A DNA stretch of 37,789 nt from Maribellus maritimus (GCF_022267315.1 NZ_JAIKLE010000048.1:1-37789); one strand, 5' to 3'. Numbered from the stretch's first letter, positions 25,159 to 33,086 are shown. A program made the numbers and translations. The notes: generated by a model from the letters alone, not told the origin.

Positions 25159-26730
25159 GTGAAAAAAAAATACGATTACATTGTCATTGGGTCCGGTTTT
25201 GGAGGAAGTGTTTCTTCATTGCGGCTCTCCGAAAAAGGATACTCGGTTTTAACCATCGAAAAAGGGAGACGTTTTAGCCCAGACGATTTTCCAAAAACCA
25301 ACTGGAATTTAAAAAAATATTTGTGGTTGCCGCAACTTGGTTTCCTGGGACTTCAAAAACTGGACATATACAAACATGCCTTTATTCTGAGTGGAACGGG
25401 TGTTGGAGGGGGCAGCCTAGTTTATGCAAACACCTTAATGTATCCGCATGATGAATTTTTCAGAAATAAACAGTGGGCAGCTTTTAACGACTGGAAAAAA
25501 GAGTTGGCTCCGTTTTACGACAAAGCTGGTTTTATGCTCGGACGTACCAAGTTTGACAAACAAAATACAGAAGACAAAATTCTGCATGAAGTTGCCAAAG
25601 ATTTGGGCAAGGAAGAGTCGTTCGACAACGTATATGTGGCTGTTTATTTTAACGAAGACGACAGGCCACAGGATCCGTATTTTAACGGAGAGGGCCCTTT
25701 GAGAAAACCGTGTACCAACTGCGCGGGCTGTATGGTAGGATGCCGGGAAAATGCTAAAAATACACTTGACAAAAATTATCTTTGGTTTGCAGAGAAAAAA
25801 GGTGTTGATATTCTTTCGGAAACCAATGTGTGGAAGATTGAATTTGTAAACGGAGAATATCTGGTTTATACAAAAAAAACAGCAGGAATATTTCCCGGGA
25901 AAAGCCGGATTTTCTACTCCAAAGGACTTATCGTTTCAGGCGGAGTTCTGGGAACATTAAAATTGCTGCTTAACCAAAAACACATATACAAAACGCTACC
26001 CGATCTTTCTGACAAACTGGGTGAATCAGTACGCACCAATTCGGAAACAATTTGCACCGCTACGCTTTCCGACCGCAAACTAAACAACAGCATTGCCATC
26101 AGTTCCATATTTAAACCCGATAAAGATACTTCGGTTGAAATTGTCAAATACCCGAACAAATCAAATGTAATGCGGAGTTTGCTTTCCATTGCAACCGATA
26201 AACAGGGTTCAAACCTGTTAGGCGTACTTCATTTTTTTGGAAAAATAGTTTCGCGGCCGGGTTTGTTTTTTAAAATGTTCTTTAACCGCCATTGGGCAGA
26301 AAACACCATTATTTTTTTGGTGATGCAGACAGTGGACACTAAAATGCGTTTTGTTTTAAAAAAATGGCCTTTCCGTAAAAAGCTGACATTACAAAACAAC
26401 GGAGAAGAAAACGTACAGGCCTACCTGCCGGTTGGACAGGACATTATGCACCGCTACGCAAAAAAAGCCAATGCACATTCGCAAAACTCAGCTGCAGAAA
26501 TCCTGATGAATGTTCCGTCAACTGCTCATATTCTTGGTGGTGTTCCAATGGGAAGTTCCTCTGAAACCGGAGTTATCAATTCAAATTTTGCTGTGCACAA
26601 CTACCCCAATATGTTTATTCTGGACGGTTCAGTGGTACAGGGAAATCCCGGAGTAAATCCGAGTTTTACGATTACTGCACTGGCTGAATATGCCATGAGT
26701 AAAGTACAGGAAAAACCAGTGAGTGAATGA
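25159..26730 (+). CDS. GMC-family FAD-dependent oxidoreductase (cholesterol-oxidase-like) with Cys cluster
   Basis: A 523-residue flavoenzyme. The FAD-binding dinucleotide fold opens at VIGSGFGGS (9-17), with GTGVGGGSLVYAN (79-91) as the second GMC motif. The C-terminal part has HILGGVPMG and MFILDGSVVQGNPGVNPSFTI with the usual active-site region. A CTNCAGCMVGC motif (Cys 185, 188, 191, 195) followed by RENAKNTL is seen in this subgroup, and could hold a cluster. Homologues are labelled cholesterol or glucose-methanol-choline oxidase, but no sterol role is shown. The start is GTG at 25159; the frame begins close to a FAD motif and no in-frame ATG fits upstream. It is divergent from the sulfatase cluster and ends at a terminator. 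Confidence 0.88.
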   Translation: MKKKYDYIVIGSGFGGSVSSLRLSEKGYSVLTIEKGRRFSPDDFPKTNWNLKKYLWLPQLGFLGLQKLDIYKHAFILSGTGVGGGSLVYANTLMYPHDEFFRNKQWAAFNDWKKELAPFYDKAGFMLGRTKFDKQNTEDKILHEVAKDLGKEESFDNVYVAVYFNEDDRPQDPYFNGEGPLRKPCTNCAGCMVGCRENAKNTLDKNYLWFAEKKGVDILSETNVWKIEFVNGEYLVYTKKTAGIFPGKSRIFYSKGLIVSGGVLGTLKLLLNQKHIYKTLPDLSDKLGESVRTNSETICTATLSDRKLNNSIAISSIFKPDKDTSVEIVKYPNKSNVMRSLLSIATDKQGSNLLGVLHFFGKIVSRPGLFFKMFFNRHWAENTIIFLVMQTVDTKMRFVLKKWPFRKKLTLQNNGEENVQAYLPVGQDIMHRYAKKANAHSQNSAAEILMNVPSTAHILGGVPMGSSSETGVINSNFAVHNYPNMFILDGSVVQGNPGVNPSFTITALAEYAMSKVQEKPVSE

Positions 26731-26740
26731 GTAGATGAAT

Positions 26741-26766
26741 AAACAGCTGATTTTGAAGCTGTTTTT
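26741..26766 (+). terminator. Terminator after the GMC oxidoreductase
   Basis: A perfect 8-bp stem aaacagct/agctgttt (26741-26748 and 26757-26764) with an 8-nt loop, running into a T-tract (26762-26766). It begins 11 bp past the stop codon. Confidence 0.7.
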
Positions 26767-26816
26767 AGTTCATGCCTGTGGAAACAAACTGTGCAGTAAG
26801 GAGAAAACGAAACCGG

Positions 26817-27626
26817 TTACTGAAAATAGTCTGAATACGGTTCACATTCATTGAAATACTGCTTGGGTGTCATCCCGGTCAGTTTTTGAAAGTCATTTAT
26901 CATATGCGATTGGTCATAGTATCCGCAACTATATGTCAGGTCGGTTAAATTTGCAGATTTATTCCGGGATTTTTTATCTATGGAACTCTGAAAACGAATG
27001 GTTTTTAAAAACTGTTTAGGAGAAGTTCCGACGTAATATAAAAAAGTCCTTTCAAATTGTTTGCGGCTCAAACAGGCTTCTGAGGCAAGAAAATCGACAT
27101 GAACCACACCCCGCTTTTGATTGATTAAATTAATGCAGTGGTCAATCCGTTTATATTCATATTTTGCAATACTTTTTCCCAGAACTTTTAAAAGATAATT
27201 TTCGATAATTTTTATTCGCTCTGAAAACGAACCAGCTTCAAATAGTTTTGACTCAATTTCCACTGCATCATTTTTAAACAGGTACCTGAGCGGAACGTGG
27301 TGATTGAAAAGCTTATTTAAGGGAATATCTAAAAACATACGCAAACCCTGTGGTTTAAACAATATTGAAAACACGGATAATTTCCCGGAAACATTAATAT
27401 CATAAAATCCCCGCAAGTGCCCGCTTAAAAGCGCGTTTTCATTGATCGACCGGGCAGTATCCGTTGCAACCGGCCTGTCGCCCAGATAGAAAATAAGCTC
27501 CGGTAACCCGTTGGGTACAATTCGTTGCGTATGCTGCACAAAACCGGGAAAGCAGTTTTCAATCGCCCAGTAATGTTTTATAAACTTCGACAACAACACC
27601 GACGGCTTAGCAATACTGTACTCCAT
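26817..27626 (-). CDS. AraC-family transcriptional regulator (DUF6597-like N-terminal domain)
   Basis: A 269-residue regulator. The N-terminal half (about 1-150: KPSVLLSKFIKHYWAIE, RIVPNGLPELIFYLGD, LSGHLRGFYDI, SVLFKPQGLRMFL-type region) matches the DUF6597-like sensor of Bacteroidota AraC proteins. The C-terminal 100 residues carry the AraC helix-turn-helix: VHVDFLASEACLSRKQFERTFLYYVGTSPKQFLKTIRFQ and LTDLTYSCGYYDQSHMINDFQKLTGMTPKQYF. It is on the minus strand downstream of the VOC gene with a terminator between them, so it may have its own promoter. Its targets and ligand are unknown. Confidence 0.92.
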   Translation of the reverse strand: MEYSIAKPSVLLSKFIKHYWAIENCFPGFVQHTQRIVPNGLPELIFYLGDRPVATDTARSINENALLSGHLRGFYDINVSGKLSVFSILFKPQGLRMFLDIPLNKLFNHHVPLRYLFKNDAVEIESKLFEAGSFSERIKIIENYLLKVLGKSIAKYEYKRIDHCINLINQKRGVVHVDFLASEACLSRKQFERTFLYYVGTSPKQFLKTIRFQSSIDKKSRNKSANLTDLTYSCGYYDQSHMINDFQKLTGMTPKQYFNECEPYSDYFQ

Positions 27627-27664
27627 GTTCTTTTAATATGAGCGTAAATTTAAAAAATGAAAAC

Positions 27665-27708
27665 GAGATTATGGCCTGACCGCGGGTAAACCATAATCTC
27701 ATTTTTTT
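27665..27708 (-). terminator. Terminator between the VOC and AraC genes
   Basis: A perfect 10-bp stem gagattatgg/ccataatctc (27665-27674 and 27691-27700). The strong T-tract (27702-27708) is on the plus-strand side; on the minus strand the stem is followed by GTTTTCATTTTTT. It begins just after the VOC stop and may act in both directions. Confidence 0.65.
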
Positions 27709-27710
27709 AG

Positions 27711-28070
27711 TTATTCATCGCCATACAAACCGGCCTTGTTTCCTTCGCTATCAATAAATAAGGCAAAATAGCCCCGTCCTTCGACTTCAATTTTGGTTTT
27801 AGCCTGTACAATTGTCCCGTTATTTTCCTTTACTCTTTTAATGGCTCCATCCAAATCCTTTTCAAGGTTAAAACTCACCAATGCCCCGTCCTTACATGGA
27901 TTAAAACCGGGGGCCAATGAAATTGCACCTTCTCCGTTGGGGAAACAGGCCATTTTTTCAAAACCGCAGTCAATCACCTGCAGGTTGGTTTTTAATACAG
28001 AACGATAAAATTCTACAGCTCTCTCAAAATCTGTTGCCGGGATTTCTACCCATGAAATTAGTTTTCTCAT
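27711..28070 (-). CDS. VOC-family (glyoxalase/bleomycin-resistance-like) protein
   Basis: A 119-residue single-domain protein from the ATG at 28070 (MRKLISWVEIPATDFERAVEFYRSVL). The upstream frame adds 13 residues but has no good ribosome site, whereas agagaaaag precedes 28070. The vicinal oxygen chelate fold is seen in the first strand-helix, PNGEGAISLAPGF in the middle, and the C-terminal ALFIDSEGNKAGLYG. Metal-binding positions are not certain: W7 and E9 near the start, with E114-type position replaced. These proteins act as isomerases, dioxygenases or resistance binders; no specific role can be assigned here. Confidence 0.85.
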   Translation of the reverse strand: MRKLISWVEIPATDFERAVEFYRSVLKTNLQVIDCGFEKMACFPNGEGAISLAPGFNPCKDGALVSFNLEKDLDGAIKRVKENNGTIVQAKTKIEVEGRGYFALFIDSEGNKAGLYGDE

Positions 28071-28306
28071 TGTCTTTTCTCTTTTGTTTAAAATTTTATA
28101 CCACCACAAAACTATTGTCTGTCCCCTTGCTAAAATTGGAAATTTGCGACATTCTTAACGGGTGTTGCATCTAATCTTTACATTAAAAAACTGGTAAATG
28201 AGTGACTGATCGGGAGTGGGAGTGGCAATAACCACCACCATTTAACACCTTTCTTTTCAGCGGCTTATTTCGTAACTTATTGTTTCAAACCAATGAATCA
28301 ACTATC

Positions 28307-28411
28307 ATGAAAAATTCCCTGTTTTTGATAGTGCTGACCATCCTTTTTAATTCCTGTGCAACCATTACGAAACTGAGTAACGAAGTCAAAAAGGCGCACT
28401 ATATTCGTTGA
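28307..28411 (+). CDS. Putative 34-residue lipoprotein
   Basis: A short frame with ATG at 28307: MKNSLFLIVLTILFNSC then ATITKLSNEVKKAHYIR and TGA. The first half is a good lipoprotein signal peptide with lipobox FNSC, leaving a mature lipopeptide of 18 residues. Nothing else in this stretch looks coding. It may be a real small lipoprotein or the remains of a longer gene. It lies just ahead of the 42-bp repeat array. I do not recognise it. Confidence 0.4.
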   Translation: MKNSLFLIVLTILFNSCATITKLSNEVKKAHYIR

Positions 28412-28470
28412 TGTTCTCCAAAATTCTTGATTTTACAAGCCCCGGGGCAAGTCTCACCCTTCCCCCGGGC

Positions 28471-28847
28471 CATTTTTCTGTTTCAACCGGAACTCCCCAC
28501 CCTCCCATTGGTCATTTTTTTTGACTCCATCGGTCCGCCTGCCCCGTCCATTGGTTATTTTTTTGATTGAACCGCCTTTTGATGTACGTCCACCGGCAAT
28601 TTTTTTGATTCAAGCGGGCCCGGTAATACGTCCATTGGCTATTTTTCCGATTCCGAAGAGCCTGGTAACACGCCCATCAGCAATTTTTTTGAACCAACCT
28701 GCCCGGGATACATCCCCTGACCATTTTTTAAATTTAACCGGCCCGGGGAACCCTCTCATCGGCTGTTTTTCAATTTTCACCGGGCAGGTTTACCTGCCCC
28801 CGAGGCAATTTTTTGAAACCAATCGTTACTCTCTCTGTTTTCACAGG
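28471..28847. repeat. Array of about 42-bp tandem repeats (first copy, nine units)
   Basis: Nine degenerate units of 40-43 bp: starts at 28471, 28513, 28556, 28597, 28639, 28681, 28721, 28763 and 28806. A typical unit begins with a T-tract (caattttttt), continues gattcaaccgg and ends in cccattgg. The T-tract returns every 40-43 bp, close to four turns of the helix. The units carry a frame without stops in places (28521-28859), but the variable unit length does not keep one frame, so I regard it as non-coding. A ninth-unit tail with tcacagg leads to the conserved end described separately. The stretch 28110-29092 otherwise holds only the small lipoprotein frame. Confidence 0.8.
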
Positions 28848-28933
28848 AAATTTTTTTGAGATTGGTTTGTGTTTTACAATACAATAGGATGGTGTAGTAA
28901 CAGGGCAATATTACAAATCCACATCAGCCAAAG
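28806..28933. repeat. Conserved tail of repeat array, copy A
   Basis: From caattttttgaaaccaa through ttcacagg, ttttacaa, aacagggca and attacaaat, this stretch matches 29662-29787 over roughly 125 bp with scattered differences and a few indels. It is the 3' end of the first array. Confidence 0.75.
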
Positions 28934-29092
28934 GATTGGAATAGCACACTAATTTAATTAATAAAAGGTGGTTTGAAATTCTCTCCCCTCTTTGAAAACG
29001 AAGGGAAGTCAATTGAATTTACATGATATAGTTGGTTTCTAAAAAAAACAGGATATATTCGTATTTAAAATAACCAACTAAATTTTAGCCAA

Positions 29093-29518
29093 ATGAAAAA
29101 TCTTATTTTAGGTATTTTGACGCTTGTAACCATTGCTTTCATTACCAGCAGTCTAACCAACACAACCTCACAGCACGAATGTAGTTTTGACAAAGATTCG
29201 ATGAATGTTGTAATGCGGTTTGAGATTAAAGTGAAACCCGAATATGTATCTTTCTTAAAGCAATCGTTTGATGAATGCAAAGCAAAAGTTCTGGCCCAGG
29301 AACCCGGTTGCCTTGATTATTCGCTGTTTCAGTCGTACAACGACAGTACTTTATTTTGCCTTACAGAAGCGTGGGCAACAAAAGGAGCGCACAATGCACA
29401 CATGCAACTGGAACATACAAAAAAACATATTGCCGAAACACGGGATATCCGCGATCCTTCGTTTCAATCGAAAACCGGTTATACCTATTGGGTTTGCCCC
29501 GGTGCGAATGAAAAATAG
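29093..29518 (+). CDS. Secreted ABM-domain (antibiotic biosynthesis monooxygenase-like) protein
   Basis: A 141-residue protein with a signal peptide (MKNLILGILTLVTIAFITSSL). The mature part follows the ABM fold: VMRFEIKVKPEYVSFLKQSFDECKAKVLAQEPGCLDYSLFQSYNDSTLFCLTEAWATKGAHNAHMQ. Homologues such as YgiN act on quinols; most are cytoplasmic, so an exported form is unusual. Three Cys are present in the mature part apart from the N-terminal one and might pair. It lies alone between the two copies of the repeat array, in the orientation of the arrays. Function unknown. Confidence 0.8.
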   Translation: MKNLILGILTLVTIAFITSSLTNTTSQHECSFDKDSMNVVMRFEIKVKPEYVSFLKQSFDECKAKVLAQEPGCLDYSLFQSYNDSTLFCLTEAWATKGAHNAHMQLEHTKKHIAETRDIRDPSFQSKTGYTYWVCPGANEK

Positions 29519-29591
29519 TAGTTTTTCCGAAAATTTCACTTGTTTTTTATTTGAATCCAATTGCAGGCGAGAATAACGAATTACATTTTGG

Positions 29592-29703
29592 TCATTTTTT
29601 TTGATTCAAGCTGGGTTGGGAATGCGCCCATTAGTCATTTTTTTGATTCAACCGGCCCGGACAATTTTTTGAAACCAACCGTTACTTTCTCCGTTTTCAC
29701 AGG
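29592..29703. repeat. Array of about 42-bp repeats (second, shorter copy)
   Basis: Units at 29592-29634 (43 bp), 29635-29661 (truncated, 27 bp) and 29662-29703 (42 bp), preceded by a weak unit in 29539-29591. Sequences such as tcatttttttgattcaaccgg match the first array. This and its tail fill the space between the ABM gene and hsdMS. Confidence 0.75.
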
Positions 29704-29787
29704 AAATTTTTTGAGATTGGTGTATGTTTTACAAAACAACAGAAGGATGTAGGAACAGGGCACTATTACAAATTTGCGACAGCTAAG
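29662..29787. repeat. Conserved tail of repeat array, copy B
   Basis: Partner of 28806-28933, same orientation, ending attacaaatttgcgacagctaagg. The two tails enclose the ABM gene as direct repeats. Confidence 0.75.
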
Positions 29788-29808
29788 GGAAAGCGTGGGC
29801 TATCATAA

Positions 29809-32484
29809 TCAATTCGTTTTATATTTTGTTTTCGGTTCGGCTGCCATGCTTCGACTCGGTTCAGCAGAACCATCCAATGCCTGTTCTTTTTCTGCTTTTT
29901 CCCCGCCTGTTCCGAGCGAAGACGAAGTGCCCCAAACTTTTGCAATCCTGTCTTTTATTTTTTGCTCAAATATTTCAATCAGTTGTTTGTTGGCATTTAC
30001 TAATTCTTCTTCTTTTTCGATTTGTAAAACAATTTGTTTTTGGATATTTAATGGAGGTAATGGAAAACTTAGTTTTTTGAAATATCCGTTATGAAAACTT
30101 TGAACTGTAACACCAGGTTTAATACCATTTTGAATATGAATTGAAGAAGTACTTTTTAAGTAATAAAAAAGGTATTTCTGAAAAAGTCGTTCACTTTCCG
30201 TTTGTATTGCGATAATATCTTGATTGAAACTAACTGGTTTTGATGTTAAAGCAATTGGGAGTGAGTGCTTCAAGATTCCTGACCTTACTACAATTAAAAT
30301 TGTATTTGCAGGTACAATTTTAGTAGAACTATTTTTAACAGCTAATTCTGAAATATGGTCTTCTGAATCTGAAATAAAATCCAATTTCATATCTTTTGGA
30401 GAAACCCAAGGTATATCTCCAATCCAAAAACTGTCATTTGCCTTAGATGGTGTACCACCAGTTTGAGTAGAAATTATTTTACCCAACTCCACCATTTTCC
30501 AATCCGGATCCCCTCCTGCCTGAAACACGCGGGCAGGAATATCAATTTTGGGTTTGTAGTTTTCTACAACCATTTTTGCCCCATCAATGATTTTTTGATA
30601 ACCTTCAATTTCGGCTACTATTTCTTCCTGAACGGATAAAGGGGGAAGGGGGATTTCAAGATTTCTAATAAATGATAATGAGATGAATTTTTGAGTTGAA
30701 CCTGAAGAAGAGTTGTTATAATGCTCACTAAAATTATCAGAACCTAAAATAGCTCTTAAATAATGATTGTTGATTTTAGAATTTTCATAAAATTTGATTA
30801 ATGCAACATTCTTAATAGCAAATTCTTTTTCCTTCTTTACAACAATTGGATTACCTATTGTACCAATCATAGGCATTATTATGTCCCCGTCATCAACATA
30901 AGAACGTTGATTTATTTTATCATAATCATCTTTAGAAATATAATTTACGTTTGAATAATCAATATAACCATCTTTTACATTTTTAGATGTAATTAAAGGA
31001 TAGCCTGTTTCAACATATTTTGGACTATCATGTGTACCATCTCTTACATCAGTTATTTCAGAAAGCTTAACAAATTCAAAATCTGAATTCGAATGAGAAA
31101 TTGTCTTATATCTGTCCCCACTCAAATTGTATTCACCATTCGAACCAATATCTGTTTTTAAAACAGCATGAGCAAGGGAACTATCTGCAAAATCTCCGCT
31201 TTTAAATTGCTTAATAGCTTGTATAGCTTCATCAAGTTGACTTCCTTTTATCGCTGTGCGCTGTGCGCCTAAATTAAAACCATCGTTATCAATTTTTACG
31301 AAAAGGATTTCATTGTTTGATTTTGTAATTTCTTTATCCATCAGCAGAATGGAAGTTTTTACACCGCTGTATGGGTTAAAAACACCTGCTGGTAAACTTA
31401 CAACGGCATACAGGTAATTTTCAACCAGCATTTTGCGTAAATCTTTGTAAGCTGTTCCGCTCTGGAAAATCACACCTTCGGGAACAATCACACCTGCACG
31501 ACCTTTGGGATTCAAATGTTCGGCAATGTAATCGACAAATAATACTTCGGAACGATTTGATTTTATGGTGAATTTTTTGTGTGGTCGTATTCCGCCTTTC
31601 GGACTCATAAACGGTGGATTGGCTAAAACCACATCAAAATATTCATCCCAACGTTCTTCACTGCTCAAGGTGTCGTATTCGTTAATATGAGGGTCAGAAA
31701 ATCCATGCAAATAAAGGTTTACCAAACTCAGGCGTACCATGTCGGGGGAGATATCGTAGCCGCGAATATTATTGATTAATTTTTTTTGTTCGTCAGGTGT
31801 CAATGCTGTTGGGACAACGCATGCGTTGTCCGTACGATGATCGCTATTGCCCCTAATATATTTAAAGGCAGAAATTAAAAATCCTGCTGTTCCGCAAGCC
31901 GGGTCAAGGATGGTATCTGTTTTTTGCGGGTCAACAATTGTGACCAAAAAGTCAATAATGTGGCGCGGTGTACGGAATTGTCCCGCATCACCCTGTGAAC
32001 CCATTACCGAAAGTAAATATTCAAAGGCATCCCCCAGCTTTTCGCTGTGCGTATATTCAAACTCGTTAATGGTTTTCAAAAACAATTTTAATGTTTCTGG
32101 GTCTCGATAAGGCAAATAAGCATTATTGAAAATATCCCGAAACAATTGCGGTATGTTTGGATTTTTTTCCATCCCTTCTATTGCTTCTGAATAAAGTTTC
32201 AGCATTTCGGATGCCGTTACTTTTGTATCAAAAAGTTTATCCCAACTATATTTTTCAAATTCAACCTGGATTTCTTTATCTGGATTTTCAGGGTCTTTTG
32301 TAAAATAATTTGAAAAAAATTTAGCTTTCCCCCCAAGCTCAACTGCTTCCTTGTCCATATCATCCATGAACTTGTATATTAAGCCAATGGTAATTTGCTC
32401 AATCTGGGCTTTGGGGTCGGGTAATTTTCCAACCAGTATATCACGACAATCGTCTATTCTCTTTTTTGTTTGTGTATCTAACAT
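29809..32484 (-). CDS. hsdM: Type I restriction-modification fused methyltransferase-specificity protein (HsdM-HsdS)
   Basis: An 891-residue fusion. The N-terminal helical domain (1-150) and the N6-adenine methyltransferase core (150-430) carry DPACGTAGF (194-202, SAM binding) and NPPF (289-292, catalysis). The specificity half has two target-recognition domains: about 470-612 (KLSEITDVRDGTHDSPKY, PLPPLSVQEEIV) and about 661-815 (MVELGKIISTQTGGTPSK, PLPPLNIQKQIV), each followed by a helical spacer. The protein therefore combines what are usually two genes. Residues 218-224 are encoded by a palindrome shared with the RAYT gene, and the C-terminal tail (about 853-891) comes from another inverted repeat. 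It is last in the hsdR-RAYT-hsdMS operon, 5 bp after the RAYT stop. Confidence 0.93.
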   Translation of the reverse strand: MLDTQTKKRIDDCRDILVGKLPDPKAQIEQITIGLIYKFMDDMDKEAVELGGKAKFFSNYFTKDPENPDKEIQVEFEKYSWDKLFDTKVTASEMLKLYSEAIEGMEKNPNIPQLFRDIFNNAYLPYRDPETLKLFLKTINEFEYTHSEKLGDAFEYLLSVMGSQGDAGQFRTPRHIIDFLVTIVDPQKTDTILDPACGTAGFLISAFKYIRGNSDHRTDNACVVPTALTPDEQKKLINNIRGYDISPDMVRLSLVNLYLHGFSDPHINEYDTLSSEERWDEYFDVVLANPPFMSPKGGIRPHKKFTIKSNRSEVLFVDYIAEHLNPKGRAGVIVPEGVIFQSGTAYKDLRKMLVENYLYAVVSLPAGVFNPYSGVKTSILLMDKEITKSNNEILFVKIDNDGFNLGAQRTAIKGSQLDEAIQAIKQFKSGDFADSSLAHAVLKTDIGSNGEYNLSGDRYKTISHSNSDFEFVKLSEITDVRDGTHDSPKYVETGYPLITSKNVKDGYIDYSNVNYISKDDYDKINQRSYVDDGDIIMPMIGTIGNPIVVKKEKEFAIKNVALIKFYENSKINNHYLRAILGSDNFSEHYNNSSSGSTQKFISLSFIRNLEIPLPPLSVQEEIVAEIEGYQKIIDGAKMVVENYKPKIDIPARVFQAGGDPDWKMVELGKIISTQTGGTPSKANDSFWIGDIPWVSPKDMKLDFISDSEDHISELAVKNSSTKIVPANTILIVVRSGILKHSLPIALTSKPVSFNQDIIAIQTESERLFQKYLFYYLKSTSSIHIQNGIKPGVTVQSFHNGYFKKLSFPLPPLNIQKQIVLQIEKEEELVNANKQLIEIFEQKIKDRIAKVWGTSSSLGTGGEKAEKEQALDGSAEPSRSMAAEPKTKYKTN
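29834..29871. repeat. REP-like inverted repeat at the hsdMS 3' end
   Basis: ggttcggctg (29834-29843) pairs with cagcagaacc (29862-29871) with one mismatch; the middle reads cttcgactcggttc, similar to REP-type palindromes with ttcgactc seen in many bacteria. It encodes the last residues of HsdMS (GSAEPSRSMAAEP). Confidence 0.5.
31812..31831. repeat. 20-bp perfect palindrome inside hsdMS (REP-like)
   Basis: GGACAACGCATGCGTTGTCC, in frame within the methyltransferase core, encoding part of RTDNACVVPT. The same 20 bases form the centre of the 28-bp palindrome in the RAYT gene at 32759-32786. Confidence 0.8.
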
Positions 32485-32489
32485 TGTTA

Positions 32490-33086
32490 TTAATAAAATT
32501 TATCGTCCTGCCATTTTTCGGGATTTTCGCAAATGTAATTTTTAATATTTTGGAATGATTTATCGTCGCGAATTATATGATCGTGGAAACGGGGTTGCCA
32601 GGAAAAATCAAATCCTAATCGATTACAATATTTGGTTACCGCCGATTTGTAGGAACCAACAATGGATGAAATGGTATTTTTTCCCTGGTTTTGGAATCGT
32701 TGTTGACCCGGTGTTGACAGGGTATGCCCTGCATCAATGGGAGGAATGGTAATCGATTGTAGGGACAACGCATGCGTTGTCCCTACTACACCATCCCATA
32801 TCCCGGCGTTATTTCCGTTTAAAATCAGAATACCATGAATGTGATTTGGCATAACAACAAATTCGCCCAATTCGATATTTTTTGCATGATTTTTAATTTC
32901 GTACCATAATACATGTGCAATGCCACCTGCCGGAGAAACCTGCATTTTATGGTTGATAATTTCGCCCAAATAATGTTCGCGGTCTTTCGTACAAATTGTA
33001 ATAAAATAGGCAGCATTGCTGCCATAATCCCAATTTTGCAAACGGGCAGATTCATTGCGGTATTTTCCTTTGAATTTATCCGACAT
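32490..33086 (-). CDS. RAYT: REP-associated HUH/Y1 transposase-like protein
   Basis: A 198-residue single-strand endonuclease-type protein. Features are YFITICTKDREHYLG (about 27-41), the HUH motif in FVVMPNHIHGIL (His 82 and 84), a likely catalytic Tyr in SYKSAVTKY (146 or 153) and the family C-terminus WQPRFHDHIIRDD, YICENPEKWQDD. RAYTs descend from IS200/IS605 transposases and act on REP palindromes. Between HUH and Tyr there is an extra stretch (about 95-135), part of which (VGTTHALSL) is encoded by a 28-bp palindrome. The gene overlaps the hsdR stop by one base (TGATG) and ends 5 bp before hsdMS, so it is embedded in the restriction operon. Confidence 0.9.
   Translation of the reverse strand: MSDKFKGKYRNESARLQNWDYGSNAAYFITICTKDREHYLGEIINHKMQVSPAGGIAHVLWYEIKNHAKNIELGEFVVMPNHIHGILILNGNNAGIWDGVVGTTHALSLQSITIPPIDAGHTLSTPGQQRFQNQGKNTISSIVGSYKSAVTKYCNRLGFDFSWQPRFHDHIIRDDKSFQNIKNYICENPEKWQDDKFY
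32759..32786. repeat. 28-bp perfect palindrome inside the RAYT gene
   Basis: A perfect 28-bp inverted repeat, gtagggacaacg-catg-cgttgtccctac, with the 20-base core also found in hsdMS. It stays in frame and forms codons 101-109 of the RAYT. Confidence 0.85.

Noticed and set aside
28521..28859. A 112-codon frame through the repeat array giving 14-residue repeats such as RPLAIF
   Set aside because: Unit lengths of 40-43 bp do not keep a common frame over the array, the product is an odd hydrophobic repeat with no signal, and the second copy breaks the frame.
28471..29703. CRISPR array
   Set aside because: The repeats are direct tandems with no unique spacers of constant size between identical repeats, and no cas gene is near.
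29561..29752. A 63-codon frame over the second array
   Set aside because: Same reason; it arises from the repeat DNA and is not alike in protein to the first beyond a short piece.
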